From QALR01 sp045124015 (lineage in GTDB: Bacteria > Bacillota > Clostridia > Oscillospirales > CAG-272), in NCBI GenBank assembly GCA_045124015.1, contig JBGVLA010000192.1:1-64000 (forward strand): 64,000 nucleotides of DNA, in the 5' to 3' direction. Position 1 is the first letter of the stretch. Each line of letters starts with the position of its first letter. The notes beneath the pieces were generated by a model. That model saw nothing but the letters and a program-made list of their open reading frames with translations, searched no databases and was not told the origin of the DNA. Position numbers and translations under genes: made by a program. Of the stretch, positions 42,669-50,770 are shown in pieces.

Positions 42669-42848
42669 ATGTCTCCCAAAGAACTTTTGTATATTCAAGA
42701 TGCACTTGACCACACCGCGCAAAACAAAACCAGTTGTGCTGACTTTGCAACTCAGGTAAAAGACCCAAGTCTCAGAACACTTCTTCAAGATTTGACGACC
42801 AAACAAAATGAAACCTTCGCAAAGTTTTATGCTTTGCTGAATGGTTAA
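42669..42848 (+). CDS. CotF-like spore coat protein, small
   Basis: 59 residues beginning MSPKELLYIQDALDHTAQNK, which resembles the N-terminal half of the Coat_F (CotF) family, a four-helix ferritin-like structural coat protein. Two amphipathic helices are predicted. GAGGT lies 8 nt before the ATG at 42669. The following gene encodes the complementary larger CotF-like protein after 12 nt, an arrangement common in Clostridia. Confidence 0.78.
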   Translation: MSPKELLYIQDALDHTAQNKTSCADFATQVKDPSLRTLLQDLTTKQNETFAKFYALLNG

Positions 42849-42860
42849 AGGAGGTACGAA

Positions 42861-43112
42861 ATGATGGATGATAAAACCATTATGGCGACGGTTCTCGGCA
42901 ATGTCAAAGGAATGTGTGATCTTATGATGCACGGCACGATCGAATCCTCTACGCCAAACGTGCATACGGCATTCAAAAGCGCACTTGATGAAATGCTTTG
43001 CGAGCAAAATCAGATCTATACCCAGATGAGCGCAAAGGGTTGGTATCCCGCAGAACAGGCGGAAGCACAAAAAATTGCACAGGCGAAGCAGAAATTTCAG
43101 AATATGAATTGA
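42861..43112 (+). CDS. CotF-like spore coat protein
   Basis: 83 residues related to Coat_F: DDKTIMATVLGNVKGMCDLMMHGTIESSTPNVHTAF, and the C-terminal GWYPAEQAEAQKI segment typical of the family. AAAGGAGG precedes the ATG. Forms a two-gene unit with the previous gene and ends at a strong terminator. Together with the SASP at 8499 it supports sporulation. Coat location is inferred from the family. Confidence 0.82.
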   Translation: MMDDKTIMATVLGNVKGMCDLMMHGTIESSTPNVHTAFKSALDEMLCEQNQIYTQMSAKGWYPAEQAEAQKIAQAKQKFQNMN

Positions 43113-43123
43113 GTTTTGAATAG

Positions 43124-43165
43124 GATCCCCTCGGAGTATCGACTCCGAGGGGATCTCGTTTTCTT
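43124..43165 (+). terminator. Terminator of the coat-protein pair
   Basis: Perfect 14-bp stem (43124-43137 with 43142-43155), ATCG loop, TCGTTTTCTT. Confidence 0.9.
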
Positions 43166-43204
43166 CTGCTTATGCTTTTGCAAATCGAATATCTCCAAAA
43201 AATG

Positions 43205-43242
43205 AGACACATCATTCGGGAAAAACCCGAAATGATGTGTCT
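43205..43242. repeat. AGACACATCATT hairpin, left border of an AT-rich islet
   Basis: 16-bp stem AGACACATCATTCGGG with one bulge (43205-43220 with 43226-43242). The hairpin at 44336-44374 has the same outer AGACACAT/ATGTGTCT sequence, so the two bracket the islet 43243-44335. Confidence 0.6.
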
Positions 43243-43314
43243 AGCGCATTAAAAACATAAAGTATCAGTTTTGATAATCAAGTTTGTGTCTTTTGCAATA
43301 GATTACAATATAAT

Positions 43315-43635
43315 CTAATTTTTGGGAACATATCTCTCATAAACAGCGTATACACTGCCGCCTTGGTATAAAGTCAATTGATCCCCCTTCAGTTCATAAT
43401 CAAATATCAATGTTTCTCCCCAAGTTTCTTGGAATCGTATACGATTCCCCGTGATTGTGAAATTACCTTCATTATAGGTACCATTATCAAAAAACTCCAA
43501 ATAACTCGCAAATATATTGGAATTTTCAGAAACTCTTTTCCATCGTCCAACAAGTTTTTCTTCTGGCGTAGCGCCACACGCGCAAAGTAAAAGAACCATT
43601 GTTAAAACCAGAAGCATACTAATAATTTTTTTCAT
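43315..43635 (-). CDS. Small lipoprotein with lipocalin-like/DUF5640-type domain
   Basis: 106 residues. Signal MKKIISMLLVLTMVLLL ends in a lipobox with Cys at about 21 (LCAC). The remainder is a short beta-barrel-like domain: GRWKRVSENSN, LEFFDNGTYNEGNFTITGNRIRF, LIFDYELKGDQLTLYQ. That resembles lipocalin-like or DUF5640 proteins with a G-W-start and a repeating strand pattern. AGAGGTG sits 6 nt before the ATG at 43635. Lies in an AT-rich islet, divergent from an XRE regulator. Ligand unknown. Confidence 0.72.
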   Translation of the reverse strand: MKKIISMLLVLTMVLLLCACGATPEEKLVGRWKRVSENSNIFASYLEFFDNGTYNEGNFTITGNRIRFQETWGETLIFDYELKGDQLTLYQGGSVYAVYERYVPKN

Positions 43636-43793
43636 CTTTAACACCTCTTAATGTTTAATTTAGAGAATTCATTTCCCTGTTTATTTATATTATACATCTT
43701 TATTTTCCATTTGTCAATAGAAATATATCTTTTTATTCTCTTAATTGACACATTTGTAGAGTTATAATATATAATATGAAGGAGGGTTGTTGT

Positions 43794-44108
43794 ATGGATT
43801 ATATAGAGTTTTTTTATCAAAGATTAACTGAATTACGTATTCAAAAAGGAGTATCCGCCCGAGATATGAGTCTTTCTTTGGGGCAAAGCGAAAGTTATAT
43901 CAATAAAATTGAAAACAAACGCACACTCCCCTCTTTTACTGGGTTCCTATATATTTGCGAATATTTCAACATTACTCCGCAAGAATTTTTTAATACCCAC
44001 GCACCCTCTCCCCAAAAAACAAAAGAATTGATCAGCGAATTGGAAAAACTGCCGCCAAAATATACAGACCATATTCTGCAAATTGTCAAAGACTTAAATG
44101 CCAAATAA
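43794..44108 (+). CDS. XRE-family transcriptional regulator
   Basis: 104 residues. HTH_XRE at about 10-65: RLTELRIQKGVSARDMSLSLGQSESYINKIEN. A short C-terminal helical tail (about 75-104) may dimerise. AAGGAGGG precedes ATG 43794. Upstream are TTGACA (43745-43750) and TATAAT (43770-43775), though with a 19-nt spacer. The base composition is more A/T-rich than neighbours, suggesting recent arrival. Divergent from the small lipoprotein, which may be its target. Confidence 0.85.
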   Translation: MDYIEFFYQRLTELRIQKGVSARDMSLSLGQSESYINKIENKRTLPSFTGFLYICEYFNITPQEFFNTHAPSPQKTKELISELEKLPPKYTDHILQIVKDLNAK

Positions 44109-44111
44109 ACG

Positions 44112-44498
44112 ATGATTATCCTACACATAAAATTATGCGATTTACGGGACGATGCCGATCTGACAGAAAAGGACATTTCCAATTATTTGCATATCAAACA
44201 AAACACCTATTCTCAATATGAAAACGCAAACCAGCAACTTCCGATTGCATTATTGATCGCTCTTGCAGAATATTATCATACGTCCACCGACTATATCCTG
44301 CGCCCCAACGATGAAAAAAATCATATTCTAAAAATAAAAGACACATTACTGACAGAATCAGTAATGTGTCTTTTTTATTGCTTAGAAAATGATTTCCCCG
44401 CTTATTTAGCGGATTCTTCGATCGCAACCGCAACAGCAACAGTCATACCAACCATGGGGTTATTACCTGCGCCGATAAGACCCATCATTTCTACGTGA
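44112..44498 (+). CDS. Short XRE-type HTH protein, frame running into the next gene
   Basis: The first 65 residues are a complete XRE HTH: LRDDADLTEKDISNYLHIK, then QNTYSQYENANQQLPIALLIALAEYYHTSTDYIL. After about residue 68 the frame passes through a 17-bp terminator hairpin (44336-44374) and continues 97 nt antisense to the end of the GGGtGRT gene, ending at codon 128. The original stop was probably near 44330 and was lost or displaced by insertion of the hairpin. Only 3 nt separate it from the previous regulator. Functionality of the tail is doubtful. Confidence 0.6.
   Translation: MIILHIKLCDLRDDADLTEKDISNYLHIKQNTYSQYENANQQLPIALLIALAEYYHTSTDYILRPNDEKNHILKIKDTLLTESVMCLFYCLENDFPAYLADSSIATATATVIPTMGLLPAPIRPIIST
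44336..44380. terminator. Bidirectional terminator/hairpin, right border of islet
   Basis: 17-bp perfect stem (44336-44352 with 44358-44374), CAGAA loop, T-run; also ends the minus-strand GGGtGRT gene at 44402. Confidence 0.85.
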
Positions 44499-45400
44499 GC
44501 AGGAACGGAGGAAGAACCAGCGAACTGCGCGTCGGAATGCATACGGCCCATGGTGTCGGTCATACCGTAAGAGGAAGGACCAGCAGCCATGTTATCGGGG
44601 TGGAGTGTACGGCCTGTACCGCCGCCGGAAGCAACGGAGAAGTAGTTCACGCCGTTTTCGTTGCACCATTTCTTGTAGGTACCTGCAACGGGGTGCTGGA
44701 ATCTTGTCGGGTTGGTGGAGTTACCGGTGATGGAAACGCCAACGTTTTCAAGCTTCATGATGGCAACGCCTTCGGGAACGTTATCAGCGCCGTAGCACTT
44801 AACGTTTGCGCGAGGACCATCAGAGTAAGGAGTTTCTTTTACTACGGAAACTTCTTCAGTGTTGTTATCAAAAGCAGTCTGAACGTAGGTGAAGCCGTTG
44901 ATTCTGGAGATGATCATAGCAGCATCCTTGCCAAGACCGTTGAGGATAACGCGGAGGGGTTTTACACGAACCTTGTTTGCGTTGAGAGCGATCTTGATCG
45001 CGCCTTCAGCAGCAGCGAAGGATTCATGACCTGCGAGGAAGCAGAAGCATTCTGTTTCTTCGGAAAGGAGCATCTTACCGAGGTTACCGTGGCCAAGACC
45101 TACCTTACGGTTTTCAGCAACGGAGCCGGGGATACAGAAAGCCTGAAGACCGATACCGATAGCGGCAGCAGCGTCAGCAGCTTTTGTGCAGCCTTTTTTG
45201 AGAGCGATAGCAGCGCCTACGGTGTAAGCCCAGATAGCGTTTTCAAAGCAGATAGGCTGTGTTTCTCTAACGATTTTATCGCAGTCGATACCTGCGGCAA
45301 GGGTGATTTCCTTGCATTCTTCGATGGAATTGATACCATATTCAGCGAGAACAGCGTTAATTTTATTAACTCTTCTCTCGTAACCTTCAAACAATGACAT
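44402..45400 (-). CDS. GGGtGRT protein
   Basis: 332 residues with the name-giving motif SVASGGGTGRTLHPDNMAAG in the C-terminal third. GIDCDKIVRETQPICFENA and FCIPGSVAENRKVGLGHGNLGKMLL are further conserved blocks. The family has no established function; it is nearly always next to an iron-sulfur scaffold-like gene, as here (14-nt gap). Glycine-rich loops hint at nucleotide or cofactor binding. Cysteines near positions 28, 39, 50, 70 and others could bind a cluster. Codon use suggests high expression. Confidence 0.85.
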   Translation of the reverse strand: MSLFEGYERRVNKINAVLAEYGINSIEECKEITLAAGIDCDKIVRETQPICFENAIWAYTVGAAIALKKGCTKAADAAAAIGIGLQAFCIPGSVAENRKVGLGHGNLGKMLLSEETECFCFLAGHESFAAAEGAIKIALNANKVRVKPLRVILNGLGKDAAMIISRINGFTYVQTAFDNNTEEVSVVKETPYSDGPRANVKCYGADNVPEGVAIMKLENVGVSITGNSTNPTRFQHPVAGTYKKWCNENGVNYFSVASGGGTGRTLHPDNMAAGPSSYGMTDTMGRMHSDAQFAGSSSVPAHVEMMGLIGAGNNPMVGMTVAVAVAIEESAK

Positions 45401-45414
45401 ATTCTTCTACCTCC

Positions 45415-46116
45415 TTACTGCTTTCTGGGATCGATATAACGAGCAGCATCCGCAAATCTACCGTATGTGCCTTTGGATTTTTCGTATGCTTCGTTGGGTT
45501 CCATGCCCTTTTTGATAAAGTCGGTCATCTTGCCGAGGGATACAAATTCGTAACCGATAACCTGATCATCTTTATCAAGAGCCATTCTTGTGCAGTAGCC
45601 TTCGGTCATTTCGAGGTAACGAACGCCCTTAGCCTTTGTGCCGTACATGGTACCAACCATGGAACGAGCACCCTTACCAAGGTCTTCCATACCTGCGCCG
45701 ATAACGAGACCGCCTTCAGAGAAAGCAGACTGTGTACGACCGTAAACGATCTGGAGGAAGAGTTCTCTCATAGCTGTGTTGATTGCGTCGCAAACAAGGT
45801 CAGTATTGAGAGCTTCGAGGATGGTCTTACCGGGAAGGATTTCTGCTGCCATAGCTGCAGAGTGTGTCATACCGGAGCAACCGATGGTTTCAACGAGAGC
45901 TTCTTCGATAACGCCGTCTTTAACGTTAAGAGAAAGCTTGCACGCGCCCTGCTGAGGTGCGCACCAACCGATACCGTGTGTGTAACCGGAAATATCGGTG
46001 ATTTGTTTTGCCTGAACCCATTTACCTTCTTCGGGAAGCGGAGCGGGACCGTGGTTGGGACCCTTTGCTACGCAACACATGGATTCAACTTCATGGGAAT
46101 AAACGAGATCTGCCAT
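45415..46116 (-). CDS. NifU/IscU-like iron-sulfur scaffold domain protein
   Basis: 233 residues. A NifU N-terminal-like domain is visible with ETIGCSGMTHSAAMAAE (scaffold Cys), IGWCAPQQGACKL and an N-terminal CCVAKGPNHG. This is not a standard IscU, since length and order differ and no IscS/SufBCD genes lie beside it. The start at 46116 has AAAGGAGA 9 nt upstream; longer in-frame starts lack a site. Probably works with the GGGtGRT protein in an unknown Fe-S or C-S cofactor process. Confidence 0.8.
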   Translation of the reverse strand: MADLVYSHEVESMCCVAKGPNHGPAPLPEEGKWVQAKQITDISGYTHGIGWCAPQQGACKLSLNVKDGVIEEALVETIGCSGMTHSAAMAAEILPGKTILEALNTDLVCDAINTAMRELFLQIVYGRTQSAFSEGGLVIGAGMEDLGKGARSMVGTMYGTKAKGVRYLEMTEGYCTRMALDKDDQVIGYEFVSLGKMTDFIKKGMEPNEAYEKSKGTYGRFADAARYIDPRKQ

Positions 46117-46261
46117 GGGTGTGATTCTCCTTTGCATATTTAGATTTTTTGTTTTCTTGGAATTTTTCACCGCGATCGCGGTAAGGGTTTCATAAATGGA
46201 AATTCAGCATTTCCGTTTATGTACTTGTCCTTTTTCATATCATAGGAAATTGCTCAAATCG

Positions 46262-46391
46262 ACCTGAGATAGGCGAGCAACTCAATCCTCATTCGTGAAG
46301 CAAATGATAGCGCTAAGCTACTGAATCTGCGCAAAACAAAACTGGATATAGATATGTTTGCGCTATGCTTCCGGCGGGCGTTGCCCGCTTA
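46262..46391 (-). repeat. Stop-codon-associated two-hairpin element, copy 3 (expanded)
   Basis: On the minus strand it begins at the PduL TAA with GCGGGCAACGCCCGC, and TTGCTCGCCTATCTCAG lies about 100 nt later, the distance enlarged by an extra AT-rich segment. In the same order as copies 1, 2 and 4. Confidence 0.55.
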
Positions 46392-46958
46392 TTTTACGAT
46401 CTTACCGTAAACGACGCCGGCAGCACCTGCTGCGTTGGATTCGTCGGTATCGATGTGCATTGCGGGCGCGAATTTATCGGAAACGCGAACGACAACGCCA
46501 TCAAAAATAAGAGGACGAGCAGTATCGAGCTGAACCTTAACAACGTCCTTATCCGCAACGCCGAGGTCATTTGCAGCTTCGGGTGTGAGGTGGATGTGTC
46601 TCTGAGCCGCGATAACGCCTTCTGTGAGTTCAACTGTGCCGCAAGGACCAACGAGTGTGCAAGCGCCGGAGCCTGCGATATCGCCGGATTCACGGATAGG
46701 AGCTTTTACGCCGATGGATCTTGCATCTGTGAGAGAAACTTCAACCTGAGAAGCCTTTCTTGCAGGACCGAGAACAGACATTTTGAGTTCGCCCTTTTCA
46801 CCCTTTACGGTTACTTTTTCTTCGCAAGCGAACTGACCGGGCTGGCTGAGCGCTTTCTTTACGGTAAGCTGATGACCTTCACCGAAAAGAATCGCAATGT
46901 GTTCATCCGAAAGATGGATGTGTCTTGCGGATGTTTCAACAAGAATCTTATTTTCCAT
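46389..46958 (-). CDS. PduL-type phosphate acyltransferase
   Basis: 189 residues with the duplicated beta-barrel of PduL. Zinc histidines are visible in ETSARHIHLS (near 10-18), AAQRHIHLTPE and MHIDTDESNAAG near the end. Transfers acyl groups between CoA and phosphate (acetyl or propionyl). No microcompartment shell genes are nearby and no encapsulation peptide is seen, so it is probably the general acetate-forming phosphotransacetylase. Monocistronic; GAAAGGAGA lies upstream of the ATG. Confidence 0.9.
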   Translation of the reverse strand: MENKILVETSARHIHLSDEHIAILFGEGHQLTVKKALSQPGQFACEEKVTVKGEKGELKMSVLGPARKASQVEVSLTDARSIGVKAPIRESGDIAGSGACTLVGPCGTVELTEGVIAAQRHIHLTPEAANDLGVADKDVVKVQLDTARPLIFDGVVVRVSDKFAPAMHIDTDESNAAGAAGVVYGKIVK

Positions 46959-47156
46959 AATCTGAAATCTCCTTTCGACAGGATCACTGTCTGATTTTGG
47001 TAAGATATTTCTCTTTTGAAAAGGGGAGAAATTCTTTATACCTTATCAATATTATTATAAATGATTTTTTTGCAGTTGTAAATGATTAGACGCGATTTTT
47101 TTTGCAAAAAATATAAGATATTAAGAAATTTCTGAAAGAAAAGGAGTTTAATTACC

Positions 47157-47879
47157 ATGAATTGGATGAAAACAGAAAACGAGAACCAAAATCTTGCTAC
47201 ATCGGACGAAAAAACAAAAACGGAAAGCATTGAAAAATTTGGCACGACGCTCACCGAAAATGATGGTGTTGCCCTTTCCTGCATCACCGTCATAGGTCAG
47301 ATCGAGGGGCATTATCTCGCAAGCGAAAATCAAAAAACGACAAAATACGAGCATATCCTTCCGCTTCTTGCGGCGATCGAAGAGAACCCTTCCATAAACG
47401 GTCTGCTCGTCATCATCAACACGGTGGGCGGCGACGTAGAGGCAGGGCTTGCGATCGCGGAAATGCTTGCTTCCATGCGAAAGCCGACCGCATCCATCGT
47501 CATCGGCGGCGGTCATTCCATCGGCATCCCGATCGCCGTTGCGTGCGACCGTTCGTTCATCGTCCCGAGTGCCACCATGACCATTCATCCCGTTCGCACA
47601 ACGGGAACGATCCTCGGTGTGCCTCAGGCATTCCGCGGACTTGAAAAAATGCAACATCGTATCACACATTTCATCGTAACCCATTCCAAAATCCCCATGC
47701 GCGCCCTGGAAGCCCTCACCTATCGCACCGATGAGCTTGCCACCGACGTGGGTGCTATTATTGACGGCAACGAAGCGGTCAGCCTTGGTCTGATCGACGA
47801 GCTTGGCGGTCTTTCCGAAGCGATGGAATACCTCAAGATCGAAGCAAAACGACGCCTTCAAAAGGAAGAACCCAATTGA
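47157..47879 (+). CDS. ClpP-fold protease, TepA/YmfB-like
   Basis: 240 residues of the ClpP/crotonase-like serine protease fold. The nucleophile is Ser121 in GGGHSIGIP, the histidine is His144 in TMTIHPVR, and LVIINTVGGDVEAGLAIAEML is the oxyanion strand. TepA-type proteins in Firmicutes are encoded near ftsK/spoIIIE or rnj genes and lack the Clp ATPase-docking features; role in secretion or sporulation is uncertain. An AAAGGAG-like site precedes the ATG. Stop overlaps the start of a small membrane protein (TTGA), implying coupling. Confidence 0.85.
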   Translation: MNWMKTENENQNLATSDEKTKTESIEKFGTTLTENDGVALSCITVIGQIEGHYLASENQKTTKYEHILPLLAAIEENPSINGLLVIINTVGGDVEAGLAIAEMLASMRKPTASIVIGGGHSIGIPIAVACDRSFIVPSATMTIHPVRTTGTILGVPQAFRGLEKMQHRITHFIVTHSKIPMRALEALTYRTDELATDVGAIIDGNEAVSLGLIDELGGLSEAMEYLKIEAKRRLQKEEPN

Positions 47880-48298
47880 AAAGCAATATTTTCCTCGGTA
47901 CAAAACGGCGTTTCCCTGCCGCAGGCTTTCTTCTTATCACCTTTTTGCTCGGCGGCATCGGTTACGGTCTGCTGGAGGTCATATGGCGCGGTTATACGCA
48001 CCCCTCTATGATTTTTACAGGAGGATTTTGCCTCGTCGTCATATGGTTTTTGAATCGCCGCATGTTACAAACGCCGCTTCTTTTCCGTTGCTTGCTTTGT
48101 ACCGCTTTCGTTACGACAACGGAATTCTTCGTCGGACTCTTGGTCAATCGTATTTTGCATCTTCATGTTTGGGATTATTCCGCTTCGAAATTTAATTTAC
48201 TTGGGCAAATCTGCTTGGAGTTTTCTCTCATTTGGTTTTTGATCTGTTTTTTGCTTTCTCTTGGCATGACGATCGCTTTTCGAAGAGAGAAGATATAA
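47876..48298 (+). CDS. CmpB-like (putative ABC-transporter type IV) small membrane protein
   Basis: 140 residues with four to five membrane helices. The GGIGYGLLEVIWRGYTHPSM, ICGGFCL-like and HVWDYSASKFNLLGQIC blocks match the PF06541 group of putative membrane permease-like proteins, whose function is unknown. Translation begins at a TTG overlapping the protease stop codon, with AAGGAAG just upstream. No ABC ATPase is nearby, so the transporter name is probably misleading. May work with the TepA-like protease. Confidence 0.78.
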   Translation: MKSNIFLGTKRRFPAAGFLLITFLLGGIGYGLLEVIWRGYTHPSMIFTGGFCLVVIWFLNRRMLQTPLLFRCLLCTAFVTTTEFFVGLLVNRILHLHVWDYSASKFNLLGQICLEFSLIWFLICFLLSLGMTIAFRREKI

Positions 48299-48445
48299 TT
48301 TTTTCAAAACATCTTTATTTTTTTGATTTTCCATGATACAATATAGATGTATACCTTTCTTATGCAAAACGAAAACTTGACGAAAAGAAAAAGCTGACAA
48401 CCCCATATCATACAGAAAATCAAAAAATTAAGGATCAATAAAAAC

Positions 48446-49615
48446 ATGAAAACAAACGCTCCCGTCTCTGTTCGTGCCATCGATATTTACGATGAACAAA
48501 AAATCACGGATATCCTCCGCGATCAAATGAACACCCTCGGATATGACAAAGCCTTTTTCGAAAGCAAAAAAGTCGTGATCAAGCCCAATCTCGTCATGAA
48601 AAAAGCACCCGATGCCGCCGCTACGACCCATCCCGCCGTGCTTTCGGCACTGCTTACCGTTCTGAAGGAAAAAGGCGTTTCCCCTCTGATCGCGGAAAGC
48701 CCCGGCGGACTTTATAACCGTCAGCGTCTTGAGGGCGTATATCGTATGTGCGGAATCGCCGAGGTTGCCGATCGGCATGGCGCGGAGCTGAATTATGATA
48801 CCGAAGCCGTCTTCCTACCCTTTCCGAACGGAAAGACGGTCAAACAATTTCACGTGATCCGTCCGATCGCGGAAGCAGACGTCGTCATTGACCTTTGCAA
48901 GCTCAAAAGTCATGGACTTACCAAAATGAGCGCCGCCATCAAAAACTTTTTCGGCGTCATCCCCGGTGTCGAAAAATTTGAAATGCACGCGACTTTCCCC
49001 GATTATAAGGATTTCGGCAGCATGATCTGCGATCTTTGCCAGATGCTTTGCGAGCAAAAGGAGATCATCGCCATCACCGATGCCATCGTCGGCATGGAAG
49101 GCGACGGTCCGACCTCGGGAACACCGCGAAAGATCGGAGCGCTTCTTATGAGCGCAAATCCCTTTGCATCCGATATCGTCGGGGAAACGCTTCTCGGCTT
49201 TGAAAATACCGTTCCGATCGTCAGAGAAGCTGCCGCGCGCGGACTTTGTCCCACGGATATTTCAGGCGTAACACTTCTTGGCGATGACATAGGACCGCTT
49301 TGCATCTCCGATTTTAAGGAACCCGAAACCGCGGAAAACCGCGCGACCTCAACGCTTTCGTTCTTTTCCAGCGGAAAATGGGGCAGATTTTTCATGCCCC
49401 GTCCGAAAGCTGTCCCCGATAAATGTCGAGGTTGCGGAGAATGTGTCGCATCCTGTCCTCAGCATACCATTGAGCTTGTGCCGCATCACGGCAGAAAGAT
49501 CGCAAAGGTGCACCACGCAAGCTGTATCCGTTGCTATTGCTGTCAGGAGCTTTGCCCCTTTGCGGCAATCGAGATCAAGAAAAATTTACTCATTAAAATT
49601 GCAAGCCGAATTTAA
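48446..49615 (+). CDS. DUF362 protein with C-terminal 2x[4Fe-4S] ferredoxin domain
   Basis: 389 residues. The DUF362 domain (about 10-290) contains VVIKPNLVMKKAPDAAATTHPAV and LCKLKSHGLTKMSAAIKNFFG. The C-terminus has two CxxCxxCxxxC motifs: CRGCGECVASCP and CIRCYCCQELCP. It is a cytoplasmic iron-sulfur protein with unknown redox partner. The combination is common in anaerobic Clostridia. The gene lies upstream of ispE with only 19 nt between, suggesting co-transcription without obvious functional link. Confidence 0.9.
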   Translation: MKTNAPVSVRAIDIYDEQKITDILRDQMNTLGYDKAFFESKKVVIKPNLVMKKAPDAAATTHPAVLSALLTVLKEKGVSPLIAESPGGLYNRQRLEGVYRMCGIAEVADRHGAELNYDTEAVFLPFPNGKTVKQFHVIRPIAEADVVIDLCKLKSHGLTKMSAAIKNFFGVIPGVEKFEMHATFPDYKDFGSMICDLCQMLCEQKEIIAITDAIVGMEGDGPTSGTPRKIGALLMSANPFASDIVGETLLGFENTVPIVREAAARGLCPTDISGVTLLGDDIGPLCISDFKEPETAENRATSTLSFFSSGKWGRFFMPRPKAVPDKCRGCGECVASCPQHTIELVPHHGRKIAKVHHASCIRCYCCQELCPFAAIEIKKNLLIKIASRI

Positions 49616-49634
49616 GCATCAAAGGAGATTACAT

Positions 49635-50522
49635 ATGACAACCGTATCGATCCTCGCGCCCGCAAAAATCAATCTGTATCTCAACGTGGCAGGCAAACGC
49701 CCGAACGGATATCACGATATCGAATCCGTGATGCAATCCATCAGCCTTTTTGACCGTTTGGATATCAGAAAAACCGACTGTGTTCATGGCAAAAGCATCA
49801 AGCTGGAATGTCATGGACTTCCGATTCCCGATGGAGAGGGCAATCTCGTTTACCGTGCGGCAGAACGCTTTTTTGAAGCGACGGGCATAGAATATTATGA
49901 TGTTTTCTTTACCATTCAAAAAAACATCCCCACAGAGGCAGGTCTTGGCGGCGGTTCTGCGGATGCGGCGGCGGCAATCCTTGCGCTTGACCGTCTGTAT
50001 CACACAGGTCTTTCTATGGACGAAATGTGCAAGATCGGTGTCAAGGTCGGCGCGGATATCCCGTTTTGTATTCAAAAAGGCACGTCTACTGCCGAGGGCA
50101 TCGGCGATATCATGAATCCGATCGAATCGATGCCGAAATGCTCGCTCGTCGTTGCCATGCCCAAAGGAGGCAAGGTCAGCACAGCGGAAGCATACCGCAG
50201 AATCGATGCGCTTCCGAGCGGTGCCGACGTTTCGTTTGCCGATTTTCTTTCTGCTATGAAAAACGGCGATCTTTTCGAAATTACCGCTAAAATGTATAAT
50301 AAATTCGAGCTGATCACCCCCGAGGAAACAGGCTCGACCGCCCTTGTCAAAACGATGCTTTCGCTTGGTGCCATCGGCGCACGCATGAGCGGAAGCGGCG
50401 CTTCCGTCTTCGGCGTTTTTCCTGATGCGGAGGCGGCGAAAAAAGCATTTGACACACTTCCCGAGGATATGCAGAAATTTATCTGCGAGCCGATTTCGGC
50501 GGAATATCCCTGTTTTCTTTGA
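49635..50522 (+). CDS. ispE: 4-diphosphocytidyl-2-C-methyl-D-erythritol kinase
   Basis: 295-residue GHMP kinase of the MEP isoprenoid pathway. SILAPAKINLYLNVAGKRPNGYHDIES is the family N-terminus. The ATP loop AGLGGGSADAAAAI and the C-terminal GARMSGSGASVFG motif are intact. AAAGGAG precedes ATG 49635; much longer in-frame reading upstream overlaps the DUF362 gene and is not used. A strong terminator follows. Shows that the organism uses the MEP route. Confidence 0.96.
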   Translation: MTTVSILAPAKINLYLNVAGKRPNGYHDIESVMQSISLFDRLDIRKTDCVHGKSIKLECHGLPIPDGEGNLVYRAAERFFEATGIEYYDVFFTIQKNIPTEAGLGGGSADAAAAILALDRLYHTGLSMDEMCKIGVKVGADIPFCIQKGTSTAEGIGDIMNPIESMPKCSLVVAMPKGGKVSTAEAYRRIDALPSGADVSFADFLSAMKNGDLFEITAKMYNKFELITPEETGSTALVKTMLSLGAIGARMSGSGASVFGVFPDAEAAKKAFDTLPEDMQKFICEPISAEYPCFL

Positions 50523-50611
50523 ACCCGACCGATAAGCGCATCCAAAATCGGGATTTTCATACCGTCTTTTGATAGAAGATAAATAAAAACAGAAAAAAAT
50601 CGATTAAACCA

Positions 50612-50646
50612 AAAGGACAGAGATTGTAAAATCTCTGTCCTTTGTG
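50612..50646 (+). terminator. Terminator after ispE
   Basis: 14-bp stem (50612-50625 with 50630-50643), GTAA loop. The following intergenic stretch to 50770 shows no recognisable gene. Confidence 0.75.
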
Positions 50647-50770
50647 TATCCCGAAAAACGAGCAAAAATCATCCGGTCAAGGGCGATGAAGCACGAGAAA
50701 GCAAGAATTCTTTCTCTCATCAAGAAAAGCGCTTATACCCTCGAATTTTTGTCGATATCTGACTTTCGTA

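Noticed and set aside
46389..46958. Bacterial microcompartment locus around PduL
   Set aside because: No shell-protein genes in the window and no N-terminal encapsulation peptide on this PduL.
50644..50770. Short plus-strand frame between ispE and the esterase
   Set aside because: It has no good ribosome site, runs antisense into the esterase gene and matches no family.
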